Positions 1 through 10,703 of a stretch of DNA of 48,183 nt are shown here, in pieces (within the stretch, counting starts at the first letter, position 1; the number at the start of each line of letters is the position of its first letter). The DNA is taken from NCBI GenBank assembly GCA_018711225.1, contig DVIP01000185.1, positions 1 to 48,183 of the forward strand. Reading direction: 5' to 3'. Origin of the DNA: Candidatus Cryptobacteroides intestinipullorum (GTDB taxonomy: Bacteria; Bacteroidota; Bacteroidia; Bacteroidales; UBA932). The notes beneath the pieces are model-generated. The model was not told where the DNA came from and searched no databases. It saw only the letters and a program-made list of their open reading frames with translations. The position numbers and the translations under genes were made by a program.

Positions 1-157
1 CGCGAATAAATAATGTTCGACTAACCGCAAAAACCGCCGAAAATGCAGTTAGTCGCGCATAAAAATGTCAGACTAACCGCAAAAATCGCTGAAAATGCAG
101 TTAGTCGTGCAAACAAATGTCAGACTAACGACAAAAGTCGCGAAAATGCAGTTAGTC
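1..157 (-). repeat. 52-bp tandem hairpin repeat, about 3 units, truncated by the window edge
   Basis: Units of type GACTAACCGCAAAAATCGCTGAAAATGCAGTTAGTCGTGCAAACAAATGTCA; each has a GACTAACnGC/GCnGTTAGTC inverted repeat. Same family as 36635-37000 in opposite orientation. Confidence 0.9.
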
Positions 158-171
158 TCTTATATAAACAA

Positions 172-325
172 ACAACCGGATTACAAATCCGGTTGAACGA
201 TAGAGGTCGGCTGAACGAAAAGGGGACCTGTTGAACGAAAAGGGGACCTGTTGAACGATAAGGCTACCGGTTAAACGATAGAGGTCGGTTGAACAATAAC
301 AAATGCGATTGAACGATAACGGGGA
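172..325 (+). repeat. REP-like hairpin (CAACCGGATT-ACA-AATCCGGTTG) followed by about 7 degenerate GGTTGAACGATAA-type tail units
   Basis: Read directly; shares hairpin and TTGAACG tail with copies near 24.5, 31.8 and 41.25 kb. Confidence 0.8.
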
Positions 326-437
326 AAAACAAGGAAAAAGGGAACGACCCGAAATTGAAAGTCATTCCCTTTAAGATGTATCAGAATGAGGTGCCTGTTA
401 TGGCAACCGCCGATTCTCCGGAAAGTTACCCCCCAGG

Positions 438-2672
438 CTATGCAAGTTTGCGCGATGCCCTGGCGTAATGCTTGAGCGAAATGCACAGCTGTTCCGATTC
501 CTGTACCAGATTAAGGTACATATAAGCCACGGTCAGATTCAGGTTCTTTTCCTGGATATCCACCGTCAGGACTTTCCTCAGGTCGGAGAATTTGCCCTGG
601 AGCCTTGCCAAAGCCTCTTCCTGAGCCCTCATTTCCTCATAATTCCTGTCCTTGAAGTGCATGGCAAGACAGCTGACCGTAGATATGAGTTCGTCACGGA
701 CTGCCGTGAACGACTTGCAGTATTCATCCGGAATCGGGCTGAAATTGTTGTCCACGTGCTCGTATGCAGGTTCGCAGATACGGCGCAGGGAGTAATACAC
801 CTGTTCCATATAGTTGAATGCGGTATGGAACCATGCGCTCTTTTCCAGAGCCGTGGCAGGATCCACCATGCGCAGGCAGATAGTCTCTTTCTTCCGGAGA
901 TTCTTGAGCTTAATCTTGTAGTTCTTCAACTCCTTCATCGACCGTCTCAGCGTCTTGACATTTTCCTGCATCAGTCCGTCCGTGACAGCCGTGTATTGTG
1001 CGGTCATTTCATCCAGGAATGCCTTGTCGTTTTCCGCCACGTATTTCAGGAACGGTTTCCATACCTGGCTTCTGTCGGAAATCTTCAGTATTTCCTGGAA
1101 TTCCTTGTCGCCCCTGGTGTTGTCAGTCTTCTCCTTGTAAGTGATATTGCTGTGTATGAGGGCTGCCAGACCGGCTATGACTATGATGACTGTCACTACG
1201 GTGCCTCCGAAATACATCAGCAGGGCGACGAAGAACGAACAGATGAAGGCTATGGCAGCTGTCAGGAACCAACCGCCTATGACTGAAAGCACGCCGGTGA
1301 TTCTGAATACGGCACTCTCCCTGCTCCATGCCCTGTCGGCGAGGGAGGTACCCATGGCTACCATGAATGTCACATAAGTGGTGGAAAGCGGCAGCTTGAG
1401 CGATGTTCCGAGGGCTATCAGAAGTGATGCCACGACCAGGTTTACGGATGCCCTGACTACATCGTATGCCGCGTTGTCCTCTATATCCAGGTTTGATTTG
1501 TCGAAACGCTTGTCTATCCAGGCCTTGACTCTGTCCGGGGTGGCGTTCACCACGAATTGGGCCGTGGAATTACTACATCTCACGATACTCCTGGCCACTT
1601 TCGACGAGCCGAACATTTCATCGCCTTCGTCCTGTCTGGCCAGATTGATTTCCGTCTTGGTCACATTGTGAGCTTTCTTGGAAGTGGCGAGCGCGATGAC
1701 CATCACCACACCTGCCGCTATCAGGAATATGAGCGGAGTGGATGCCGATTCGTTCAGCACACCCATCATGTGGGATGACGGGTCTCCGCCGCCGGCAGCC
1801 ATATAGTCCTGGTACGAAGAGAATCCTGCGAGCGGAACTCCGATGAAGTTCACGAGGTCATTTCCGGCAAAAGCCATCGCGAGTGCGAACGTGCCTATAA
1901 GGACAATTACCTTGAAAACATTGACCTTCAGGAAGTAAAGAACCTGCATGAGAATCGTGAAGAATACCAGGCAGCCTCCGAGAAGCATCCATGTGTGGCT
2001 TTCTATCCACGCCTTGACATCGGAAGTCATGAAAGCCAGGTCCTTAGTACCTTTGAAAAGCATGAAATAGACAATGGCGGTGGTGGCGATACCTCCGTAT
2101 ATTCCGATTTTCCATTTCAGCCCTTTGTGGAAATCAAAAGTGAAAATCAGACGGGCAATATATTGGATAAGACTACCGCACACAAAAGCTATCGCGACGG
2201 AAACGAAAATCGCCATTATCACTGACAATGCCTTTTCCGTGTTCATGTAGTCCGCAAATCCCAGTCCCGAATCGTCGCCGGCCATTTTTATCATGGAAAT
2301 GGCGAATGTCGCACCGAGCAGCTCGAATACCATCGAGACAGTAGTGGATGTCGGCATTCCGAGAGAATTGAATACATCCAGAAGAATGATGTCCGTGACC
2401 ATCACGGCGAGGAAAATATACATTAATTCCTTGAATGCGAACTGTTCCGGACGGAAAATGCCGTGTCTGGCTATATCCATCATGCCGTTGCTCATGATGG
2501 CTCCGAGGAAGACTCCGGTAGCCGCGACCAGAATTATGGTCCTGAATCTGGCGACCTTGGCGCCTATTGCTGAATTAAGGAAGTTTACGGCATCGTTGCT
2601 GACTCCCACCCACAGGTCGGAAACCGCAAGGATGAACAGGAATATCACAAATCCCAGATAGATCCATTCCAT
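438..2672 (-). CDS. Inorganic phosphate transporter (PiT family) with C-terminal PhoU-like helical region
   Basis: 744 aa, multi-TM, starts MEWIYLGFVIFLFILAVSDLWVGVSNDAVNFLNSAIGAKVA; long helical C-terminus as in Bacteroidetes PiT proteins. Confidence 0.9.
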   Translation of the reverse strand: MEWIYLGFVIFLFILAVSDLWVGVSNDAVNFLNSAIGAKVARFRTIILVAATGVFLGAIMSNGMMDIARHGIFRPEQFAFKELMYIFLAVMVTDIILLDVFNSLGMPTSTTVSMVFELLGATFAISMIKMAGDDSGLGFADYMNTEKALSVIMAIFVSVAIAFVCGSLIQYIARLIFTFDFHKGLKWKIGIYGGIATTAIVYFMLFKGTKDLAFMTSDVKAWIESHTWMLLGGCLVFFTILMQVLYFLKVNVFKVIVLIGTFALAMAFAGNDLVNFIGVPLAGFSSYQDYMAAGGGDPSSHMMGVLNESASTPLIFLIAAGVVMVIALATSKKAHNVTKTEINLARQDEGDEMFGSSKVARSIVRCSNSTAQFVVNATPDRVKAWIDKRFDKSNLDIEDNAAYDVVRASVNLVVASLLIALGTSLKLPLSTTYVTFMVAMGTSLADRAWSRESAVFRITGVLSVIGGWFLTAAIAFICSFFVALLMYFGGTVVTVIIVIAGLAALIHSNITYKEKTDNTRGDKEFQEILKISDRSQVWKPFLKYVAENDKAFLDEMTAQYTAVTDGLMQENVKTLRRSMKELKNYKIKLKNLRKKETICLRMVDPATALEKSAWFHTAFNYMEQVYYSLRRICEPAYEHVDNNFSPIPDEYCKSFTAVRDELISTVSCLAMHFKDRNYEEMRAQEEALARLQGKFSDLRKVLTVDIQEKNLNLTVAYMYLNLVQESEQLCISLKHYARASRKLA

Positions 2673-2698
2673 GATTATGAGTTATAGTTGATTATCGG

Positions 2699-2706
2699 CA
2701 AAAATA
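2699..2706 (-). promoter_or_regulatory. Bacteroidetes -7 box (TATTTTTG) upstream of pit
   Basis: CAAAAATA on + strand = TAnnTTTG on - strand, 27 bp from the ATG. Confidence 0.45.
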
Positions 2707-2901
2707 GTCCTTCGATGTTGGCAATCTGTTACGGAAATGTTAAAATATTGTTACAATATTTCTTAACAAATATTTTACATTGACGAAATGCGACCGGAGA
2801 CGGAAATAATATAACTTTGCGATGTTTTCCGTTGATTATGACAGGGGAAGACAGGTGCCGGAGCGGGAGTCTTGTGCCGGCTTTATATTAAAAGAGTGCT
2901 T

Positions 2902-3591
2902 ATGGATAAAAAGAAAATAATGGTGGTCGACGACGAACCGGATATCCGGGAAATCCTTCAGTTCAATCTGGAGAATGCCGGTTATGCGGTAGAGTCCGTG
3001 GCTTCGGCGGAAATGGCGCTGGAGATCTGTGAACAGGATATTGACCTGATTCTTCTGGATGTGATGATGGAAGGCATGTCCGGGTTCAAGATGGCAGAAA
3101 TACTCAGGAAGGAGAAGAAGAGCCAGATACCTATAATATTCCTTACGGCCAGAAGCGCCGAAAACGACCTGCTGACTGGCTTTTCCGCAGGAGGGGACGA
3201 TTATATCGCCAAGCCGTTTTCCATAAACGAGGTCCTGGCCAGGGTCAAGGCCGTACTCAAAAGGAGCAATATGCCCAAACAGGAAAAGGAGCAGCAGCAG
3301 ATTGTGCTCGGCAAACTCAGGATAGACGTGGCCAGAAAGATGGTATATGTCGAAGACAATGCGGTGGTGCTTCCGAAAAAGGAACTGGAAATACTCACAC
3401 TTCTGGCTTCTCATCCTGGCAGGATATATTCGCGTGAAGAGATGATAAACGAACTTTGGGAGGATGCACCGTATGTCCTGGACAGGACTGTGGATGTGCA
3501 TATCGCCCGCATAAGAAGCAAGCTCGGCGTGTGCAAGGGTTATCTGACGAACAGGTCAGGGTACGGTTATTCCATGAATGCCGAAGAATGA
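2902..3591 (+). CDS. Response regulator, OmpR/PhoB-type
   Basis: MDKKKIMVVDDEPDIREIL receiver with phosphoacceptor region LILLDVMMEG and winged-helix output; start moved to internal ATG at 2902. Confidence 0.92.
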   Translation: MDKKKIMVVDDEPDIREILQFNLENAGYAVESVASAEMALEICEQDIDLILLDVMMEGMSGFKMAEILRKEKKSQIPIIFLTARSAENDLLTGFSAGGDDYIAKPFSINEVLARVKAVLKRSNMPKQEKEQQQIVLGKLRIDVARKMVYVEDNAVVLPKKELEILTLLASHPGRIYSREEMINELWEDAPYVLDRTVDVHIARIRSKLGVCKGYLTNRSGYGYSMNAEE

Positions 3592-3606
3592 CAGGAGACA
3601 GGAAAG

Positions 3607-5331
3607 ATGGTGAAGAACGAGAAAAGACGGTCTTATAAAAGGCAGCTGCTGGCGTATTTCGCGGCGGTTTTCGCCGTGTTTGCGACATTGCTGATCCTTT
3701 TCCAGTTCCGCAGCGACAAGAACAACAGGAAAATGATGCTGGAGAACCGTCTTTCATGCTATGCGGACATAATCGCGCAGACGGACGACTATGCCTCGAC
3801 GGTTTCCCTGTTCCCTCCGGAACTGAGAGTGACGGTCATCGACAAGGACGGCGTAGTGGTGTATGACTCTGTCGGTGATGAACAGCGCCTGGACAACCAT
3901 GCATCGCGCCCTGAAATACAGGAGGCCAGGAAGGAGAGGGAAGGGGATTCCATCAGGAAATCTGACACTGTGGGCATAAATTATTTCTATTATGCCAAGT
4001 CTTACGGAGGGTACGTCGTACGGATGGCCCTTCCGTTCGAATATGATGTCAAGAAAGCCCTCCGCCCGGACTCCGTATTCATATTGATAGTCGTGCTGGT
4101 ATTTCTGGTGGCGTTGTTTTTCATCATTTTCCTTTCGGACAAGTTCGGCGAAGGCGTATCAAGGCTGCACAGATTCGCTGAGGCTGCGGACAAGGGGCAG
4201 GTGGATTACGAGAACATGTCGTTCCCGGATTCCGAATTGGGCGATATCGGAAAACAGATGCTGGAGAGCTATCACAGACTGGAGCAGAGCAACAGGATTA
4301 TCGCTCTCGAGAAGGAAAGGCTTCTGCTGCACCTGCACTATTACGACGGCGGCATCGCCATTTTCTCGCAGGAAAAGAAAAAGGTTTATGCCAATGCCAG
4401 GTTCGTGCAGTTCGTGAACCTGATGCTGGACAGGCCTACTCCTGACCTCGATTCCCTGTGGGACAGCGAGATATTCAAGCCGGTTTCCGAGTTTGTTTCG
4501 CGCAATACCGATTCCAGGGTGGACAATGTCCCTGTGTTCCAGTACAATGTGAACAAGGGCGGGCGCGTATATACCCTTCAGGTGCTGGTTTACCCGGACA
4601 ACGGTTTCGAAATGTCCGTAAACGATGTTACCGGCATAGAGAAGAACAAGGTGGTAAAACAGCAGATGACCAACAATATAGCCCATGAACTCAGGACACC
4701 TGTCAGCAGTATCCGCGGATATCTGGAGACGCTTACAGTGTGCAGGGATATTTCCGCAGAGAAGCGGAACATGTTCCTGGAGAGGGCGTACGTGCAGGTG
4801 ATGAGGCTGTCTGACCTGATCCGCGACATAGGGATGATAACCAAGATAGAGGAGGCTCCGGAACAGCTGCATAAGGAGAAAGTGAATCTGAAGAATGTCG
4901 TGGACGAGGTGTCTGACGAACTGCGGCCGCGGCTGGAGGAAATGGGTATTCTGGTGGAGAATGCCCTGGAGGACGGCCTGTGCGTGAACGGGAATCCGAG
5001 TCTGATTTACGCCGTATTCCGGAACCTTATGGAGAACAGCCTGAAATACGGCGGACGGGAGATAAAGATACATGTGGAGTGTTATGCTAAGGGTGACGGC
5101 TATTTCCACTTCTCATATTATGATACCGGAAAGGGTGTTCCGGAGGAACATTTGTCTAAGATTTTCGAAAGATTCTACAGGGTTTCCGAAGGCCGTACCC
5201 GCGATGACGGTGGATCAGGGCTGGGACTTTCCATCGTGCGGAATGCCATTGCTTTCCATAAGGGAGACGTGCGTGCATTGAACAGAAAAGGCGGAGGCCT
5301 TGAATTCATTTTCTCTCTGAGCGAGAAATAG
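3607..5331 (+). CDS. Sensor histidine kinase (PhoR-like)
   Basis: Two TM segments, NNIAHELRTPVSSIRGYLETL H-box, N/G boxes (ENSLKYGG, DTGKGVPEEHLSKIFERFYR, GGSGLGLSIV). Confidence 0.92.
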   Translation: MVKNEKRRSYKRQLLAYFAAVFAVFATLLILFQFRSDKNNRKMMLENRLSCYADIIAQTDDYASTVSLFPPELRVTVIDKDGVVVYDSVGDEQRLDNHASRPEIQEARKEREGDSIRKSDTVGINYFYYAKSYGGYVVRMALPFEYDVKKALRPDSVFILIVVLVFLVALFFIIFLSDKFGEGVSRLHRFAEAADKGQVDYENMSFPDSELGDIGKQMLESYHRLEQSNRIIALEKERLLLHLHYYDGGIAIFSQEKKKVYANARFVQFVNLMLDRPTPDLDSLWDSEIFKPVSEFVSRNTDSRVDNVPVFQYNVNKGGRVYTLQVLVYPDNGFEMSVNDVTGIEKNKVVKQQMTNNIAHELRTPVSSIRGYLETLTVCRDISAEKRNMFLERAYVQVMRLSDLIRDIGMITKIEEAPEQLHKEKVNLKNVVDEVSDELRPRLEEMGILVENALEDGLCVNGNPSLIYAVFRNLMENSLKYGGREIKIHVECYAKGDGYFHFSYYDTGKGVPEEHLSKIFERFYRVSEGRTRDDGGSGLGLSIVRNAIAFHKGDVRALNRKGGGLEFIFSLSEK

Positions 5332-5540
5332 AAAGTTTTTCTTTTCAGGAATTGTGACGGCTGTTCATTTTCACATTTTTTATTAAATTGCCCGTGTTTC
5401 CTACAATATATAAGTAGATTTCCGATTGTGCTTGAAAAATGGGTTTTGTCGGGTGGTGTATCCTTATAAATCGTTATCGGAAAATCTTTTGCGGAAAACG
5501 GAATTTGATTTTGTGTTGGGTTTTTTTGGATTTATTTGTT

Positions 5541-5548
5541 TAAATTTG
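5541..5548 (+). promoter_or_regulatory. -7 box TAAATTTG upstream of the SusC locus
   Basis: TAnnTTTG match 46 bp upstream of ATG 5594. Confidence 0.45.
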
Positions 5549-5593
5549 CGGGATTTTTGACGACAACATAAATTTAATACCTATTAGTTCCAG

Positions 5594-8525
5594 ATGAACA
5601 CGAAACCAATTCTTTCGTTAATCTCTGCCCTTGTCTTGTCTATGGGGGGGGGGTACTCTATTAGCACAAGATAGGATAGTCTCAGGGGTTGTCAGCGATG
5701 CTGTCGGTCCGGTTTACGGGGTCGCAGTGCAGATTTCGGGTACGACAGACGGTACGACCACAGACGCTGACGGTAAATTCTCAATTTCTGTACCGGAAGG
5801 CAAAAGCCTTTATATTTCATGTCTCGGCTATGAGTCCCAGACTATCGAGGTCGGCACCAGAACCCAAATAGATATTGTCCTTGCCGAAGATTCGCAGATG
5901 CTGGAGATGGCGACTGTCATCGGCTACGGTTCCGGGAGTAAGATCGGCACGACGATAGGTTCTGCCGCCACGGTTTCCGAGCAGACGATAGAGAACAGGC
6001 CTACTGCCAATGTCGCCGATGCGCTGCAGGGAAAAGTCGCCGGTCTGCAGGTCTATACCGATTCCGGAGAGCCTTCGGCTTCTTCGTCGATAAGGCTGCA
6101 CAGCGCTGGTTCAATATCTGCGGACACGGCGCCTCTTATCGTGTTGGACGGCGTCCCGGTGTCCACATCTGTATTCACAACATTGAATTCGAACGATATC
6201 GAATCCATAACGACTCTGAAGGACGCTTCTGCAACATCCATTTACGGATCCCGTGCCGCTAACGGAGTGATATATATCGCTACCAAAAGAGGAAAACGCA
6301 ATGAAGAAATAAATGTTACGGCGAGGGCGCAGTATGGTATATCACAGCCTGCGACAAACAGGTACGAAGTGATGAATTCTTCCGAAGTCGCCATGTACCA
6401 GCTGCAGAACGGCCTGATAGACAAGCTCCGTTATGATCAGATCATCGCATCCGGAATCAATACGAACTGGAGGGACTATTATTACAAGTCTGCAGCCCCT
6501 GTCTTCCAGGCAGACCTTTCCATAACCGGCGGTTCGGAAAAGACGGCTTATTATATTTCAGGGTCTTATATGGACAAGGAGGGTACTGCGCCGGGGTCAT
6601 CCCTGACCAGATACTCGTTCAGAACGAATCTGGATATAAGCGCCAGGAACTGGCTGCGTTTCGGTGCAAATCTGGCCTTGAGTTTCGATGAGCGTTCTAC
6701 GGCACAGTCTACATCAAATTCTGTTTACAATGCCGCTTTCATGTCGCTTCTGTCTCTGCCGTACGATTCTCCGTATAATGAAGACGGTTCGGAGAAGGAG
6801 ATGATATCCGGATATTACAATCCGAACTACATGATTAAAAACCACCCTTCCAAGACCAAGAATCTTCAGATCAACGGAAGCGCGTATGTCCAGATCACTC
6901 CGATCAGGAATCTCAACATAAAGTCAGTGTTCGGTACATTTGCCTATGCGTCATGGAGCGAAGCTTATGAGCTTCCTACGTATGCCGGGTCCATAGGGAA
7001 CGGAACCGTGACCAGAGGACATCAGAATGGCGGGACCTTCACGATTACCAATACAATAGACTATAATTTCGATTTCAATGACCCTGATCACAAGCTTTAC
7101 CTGCTTGCCGGCCAGGAGGGGATAAGGGCTGATGAACTTTCATTTTCGGCACAGCGCAGCGGCCAGATCAGGAATGAGCTCATGACCTTGTCCACAGGTG
7201 TCGGCATACCTCAGGTTGCGGACAGCAAATCAAGCTATGTGTTCAATTCATGGTTTGCCAGAGCGGAATATTCATTCAAGAACAGATATGTTTTTGATGC
7301 ATCCGTACGAAGGGACGTATCTTCGCGTTTCGGAAAGAACAACAGGGCCGGCATATTCTACGCATTCGGTGCCATGTGGAATCTCAAGCAGGAGAACTGG
7401 CTGATATACAATAACGTCATTTCGGATCTCAGCCTGAAGGTTTCATACGGTACTCAGGGTAATGCCGCCATTTCCAATTATGCCCACCTTTCTCATCTTG
7501 CCACAACTCCGTACGGTGATGAGATCGGGCTTTACAATGCATCGGAGGGAAATGAGGATCTCGGATGGGAAACCCAGCGCCTGCTCACGGTAGCAGCAAG
7601 CATACAGTTCATAGACAGGATATCTGTCGATCTGGAATTCTACAACAGACTGTCCGATGACCTGCTGATGGATGTCCCTGTTTCTGCTACAACGGGATAC
7701 GTGACAGAAGCCAGAAATGTGGGTGCCATGCTCAACAGGGGTATAGACGTGACCGTCAATGCCGACCTGTACCGCGACAAGAACTGGTATGTAGGTGTGA
7801 ACGCCACGTTCAATTACAACAAGAACAAAATGACCAGGCTTTTCAACGGTCTGACCGAATATGCCCTTTCAGGAAGAGGTGCATGCTGGGCTGTAGGTCA
7901 TGATTTCTGCGAATTTTATCTTCCTGTCTATGCCGGTGTGAATCCGGAGACCGGAGCACCCCAGTGGGAGACAGTTGATCCTGAGACCGGAGAGAAGGGA
8001 ATAACGGAAGATTTCAATCAGGCGACAGAGCAGTTTACCGGCAAGACGTATATGGCTCCGTTTACAGGAGGTTTCGGTCTGAATGCAAGCTGGAAAGGTA
8101 TCTCACTTTCTGCCGATTTCTCGTGGAATGCCGGGAAGTCACTCGTGAACAATGCCCTGATATTCCTTGAGAATCCAGGTTACGCGTCTACATTCAACAG
8201 GTCCAAGAGACTTCTCAGGGCCTGGACCAAACCGGGAGACCAGACAGATATTCCTGCTTTCGGTTATATGACACAGATGGATACCAGCATTCTTGAGGAT
8301 GCATCCTTCATGAGACTCAAGAATCTGACGCTGTCATACGACTTCCCTTCGGAACTCATCCGCAAAAGCGGTTTCCTGAGTGGCGTAAGGATATATTTTG
8401 TGGGCAGGAACCTTCTGACTGTCACCAAGTTCACAGGATATGACCCTGAAGTGGATTCAAATGTGTCCTTAGGCGACTATCCTAATACAAGAGAGTTTGT
8501 GGGCGGAGTGCAGTTTACATTCTGA
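5594..8525 (+). CDS. SusC/RagA-type TonB-linked outer membrane protein; frame interrupted in the signal peptide by a G10 tract (5644-5653)
   Basis: CNA_B-like/plug/barrel signatures (VIGYGSGSKIGTTIGSAATVSEQTIENRPTANVADALQGKVAGLQV; LKDASATSIYGSRAANGVIYIATKRG). ATG 5594 encodes MNTKPILSLISALVLSMGGG then goes out of frame; the caller's ORF uses TTG 5631. Confidence 0.93.
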
Positions 8526-8572
8526 TGCGTCATCGCCTGATCTATTAGAAAAGCAATATCCATTATTTTACT

Positions 8573-10165
8573 ATGAACAAGTCAAGAATTGTCATATTGT
8601 CGGCCGTAATGGCTACTGTGGTTTCATGTAATATGGACAGGATGTCTCCTGACAGCGTTCCGTTGGACGAGGCTTTCCTGAACATGGAATCCGTTGAGTC
8701 TCTGGAACGTGGAGCTTATTCCCGTCTTAGGACAGCATACAGTCCGAGCAGCATGATTGCTCCTGATATCCAGGCAGACTATGTGAATGCCGTGGACGGA
8801 TTTACAAACACATACGGAGAACTGTATCAGTGGAACTTTACATACGATGACACGGATGTCGAGACCACATGGAATAATTTCTACGGTACTATCAGCCAGT
8901 GCAATTTTATTTTGGACGGAATCAAGTATAATCTCGGTTTCGAGCCGGATGCCGCCCAGCAGGCTACCCTGGATGAGATTTGCGGAAGGATGCATCTGAT
9001 AAGGGCCATCTCCTATAGCGTGCTTGCAGAAAGATTCTGCGCTGATTATGAATCGTCCACAGCGGGGAACCCGGCTACCGGACTTCCGCTTGTGATTTCC
9101 TATGATACTTCATACAAGCCGGACAGATCCACTCTGGCGAAAGTCTATGAGACTATACTGGAAGATCTGGATGAAGCCGGAAAGCTTCTCGCCGGGACAG
9201 AAACCGCATCCGACAGGGATGTACTCAATATGGACTGCGTGACGGCGATGGAGGCCAAGGTCTACCTTCAGATGGACAATTATACCGAGGCGCTTTCCAA
9301 AGCCAATTCCCTGATAAGTGACGGTAATTATCCTCTGTCGGAAAGCAAGGAGGAATTTGCTTCAATGTGGGTCAACGACAGTTCGGACGAAATTATTTTC
9401 AAGTTCTACGCAAGCGTGAACGAACTTGCTTACCAGTTCGGATATTATTTCTACAAGGATTACTTCAACGGTACCGGAGACTATCATACGATGACTCCTG
9501 ACTATATTCCGACTCAGGCTTGTGTGGATATGTACGACGATGCGGACTGGAGGAAGGATACATATATGAAGTATTGCGACATGCCGTCCGATTTCGGAAA
9601 CGCCACTGATCTTTCCGACGGGTATTACATGATGATAAAGGGCAATACGATGTTTGCTGACCAGGCCTATATCATCAGCAAGTTCCCAGGCAATCCTGAA
9701 CTTCAGACCACTACGTCGTTCAACTATTTCAATGCATGGAAGCCTTTCAGAATCGCGGAAATGTACCTTATCGCGGCCGAGGCCGCCGTGCAGAGTGAGG
9801 GTGACGCAGCCACGCCTCTGAACGAATTGCGCAAACACCGCGGACTTCCGGCCATAGAGGGAACGGTCACTATGGAGGATGTCCGGGAAGAGAGGTACCG
9901 TGAAATGATGATGGAGGGCACCAGACTGACTGACCTGAAGCGCTGGAAACTCGGTATCACAAGATCTGAAGATGATGTGCAGAGCGGAAATGTCGGTCCT
10001 ACCCAGATGGGCGGATGGAGTTCCTCATACGATTATGTCGCCAATGTCGGCCTGTCTCTTTCTGCAGGAGCGGATGATTACAGGTTTGTATGGCCTATAC
10101 CGGCTTCCGAAATATTTGCAAGCCCTCAGCTCGAATCTCAGCAGAATCCGGGCTGGAGAAGATAG
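8573..10165 (+). CDS. SusD/RagB-family lipoprotein
   Basis: Lipobox VVSCN, TTWNNFYGTISQCNFILDGI, RIAEMYLIAAEAAVQSE, LNELRKHRGLP, EERYREMMMEGTRLTDLKRWKLG. Confidence 0.93.
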   Translation: MNKSRIVILSAVMATVVSCNMDRMSPDSVPLDEAFLNMESVESLERGAYSRLRTAYSPSSMIAPDIQADYVNAVDGFTNTYGELYQWNFTYDDTDVETTWNNFYGTISQCNFILDGIKYNLGFEPDAAQQATLDEICGRMHLIRAISYSVLAERFCADYESSTAGNPATGLPLVISYDTSYKPDRSTLAKVYETILEDLDEAGKLLAGTETASDRDVLNMDCVTAMEAKVYLQMDNYTEALSKANSLISDGNYPLSESKEEFASMWVNDSSDEIIFKFYASVNELAYQFGYYFYKDYFNGTGDYHTMTPDYIPTQACVDMYDDADWRKDTYMKYCDMPSDFGNATDLSDGYYMMIKGNTMFADQAYIISKFPGNPELQTTTSFNYFNAWKPFRIAEMYLIAAEAAVQSEGDAATPLNELRKHRGLPAIEGTVTMEDVREERYREMMMEGTRLTDLKRWKLGITRSEDDVQSGNVGPTQMGGWSSSYDYVANVGLSLSAGADDYRFVWPIPASEIFASPQLESQQNPGWRR

Positions 10166-10194
10166 AAGTTCCCTTATTGAAAATTAAAATAGAT

Positions 10195-10695
10195 ATGACC
10201 ATGAAACGTTTCAAGTTATTGGCTATTGTTCCGGCATTCCTTTTTACTGTATTGTCGGCAAATGCCCAGATTCCGGCAGCTGATGTCGAAAATTCAAAGG
10301 GTGAGATTATTTCCACATCATCTCTTGTGGACGGAAAGACCCCTATGATTATTTCATTCTGGTCTACTACCTGCAAACCTTGCATACGTGAACTTGATGC
10401 CATAAACGAACTTCTTCCGGACTGGCTGGAAGAGGCCGATTTCCGTGTTGTGGCTGTCTCTACTGACGATGCCAGATTTTCCACCAAGGCCCGTTCTCTT
10501 GTACAGGGCCATGGATGGTATGACTTCACCGTCATCTACGACAAGAACCAGGCTTTCATGAGGGCCATGAATGTCACTTTGACACCGCAGGTTTTCATAG
10601 TCGATGCCAACGGTAAAATAGTCTATTCCCATACGGGTTATACTCCGGGAAGCGAAATCGAACTTTTCGAGAAGATAAAGGAAATATCTGAATAA
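10195..10695 (+). CDS. TlpA/ResA-like thioredoxin-family protein (exported)
   Basis: Signal peptide MTMKRFKLLAIVPAFLFTVLSANAQ; ISFWSTTCKPCIREL CxxC motif; TPQVFIVDANGKIVYSHTGY. Start moved to ATG 10195. Confidence 0.88.
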   Translation: MTMKRFKLLAIVPAFLFTVLSANAQIPAADVENSKGEIISTSSLVDGKTPMIISFWSTTCKPCIRELDAINELLPDWLEEADFRVVAVSTDDARFSTKARSLVQGHGWYDFTVIYDKNQAFMRAMNVTLTPQVFIVDANGKIVYSHTGYTPGSEIELFEKIKEISE

Positions 10696-10703
10696 CCGGT
10701 GAG

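Noticed and set aside
43-234. 63-aa ORF MQLVAHKNVRLTAKIAENAVSRANK...
   Set aside because: Translation of the 52-bp repeat and TTGAACG tail; no independent coding evidence.
468-1286. 272-aa plus-strand ORF
   Set aside because: Antisense to the PiT CDS; composition of a shadow ORF (Leu/Phe/His-rich), no recognisable domain.
4159-5109. 316-aa minus-strand ORF
   Set aside because: Shadow ORF opposite the histidine kinase.
5332-5593. Invertible promoter upstream of SusC
   Set aside because: No flanking inverted repeats or nearby recombinase seen; the variable element here is the G tract.
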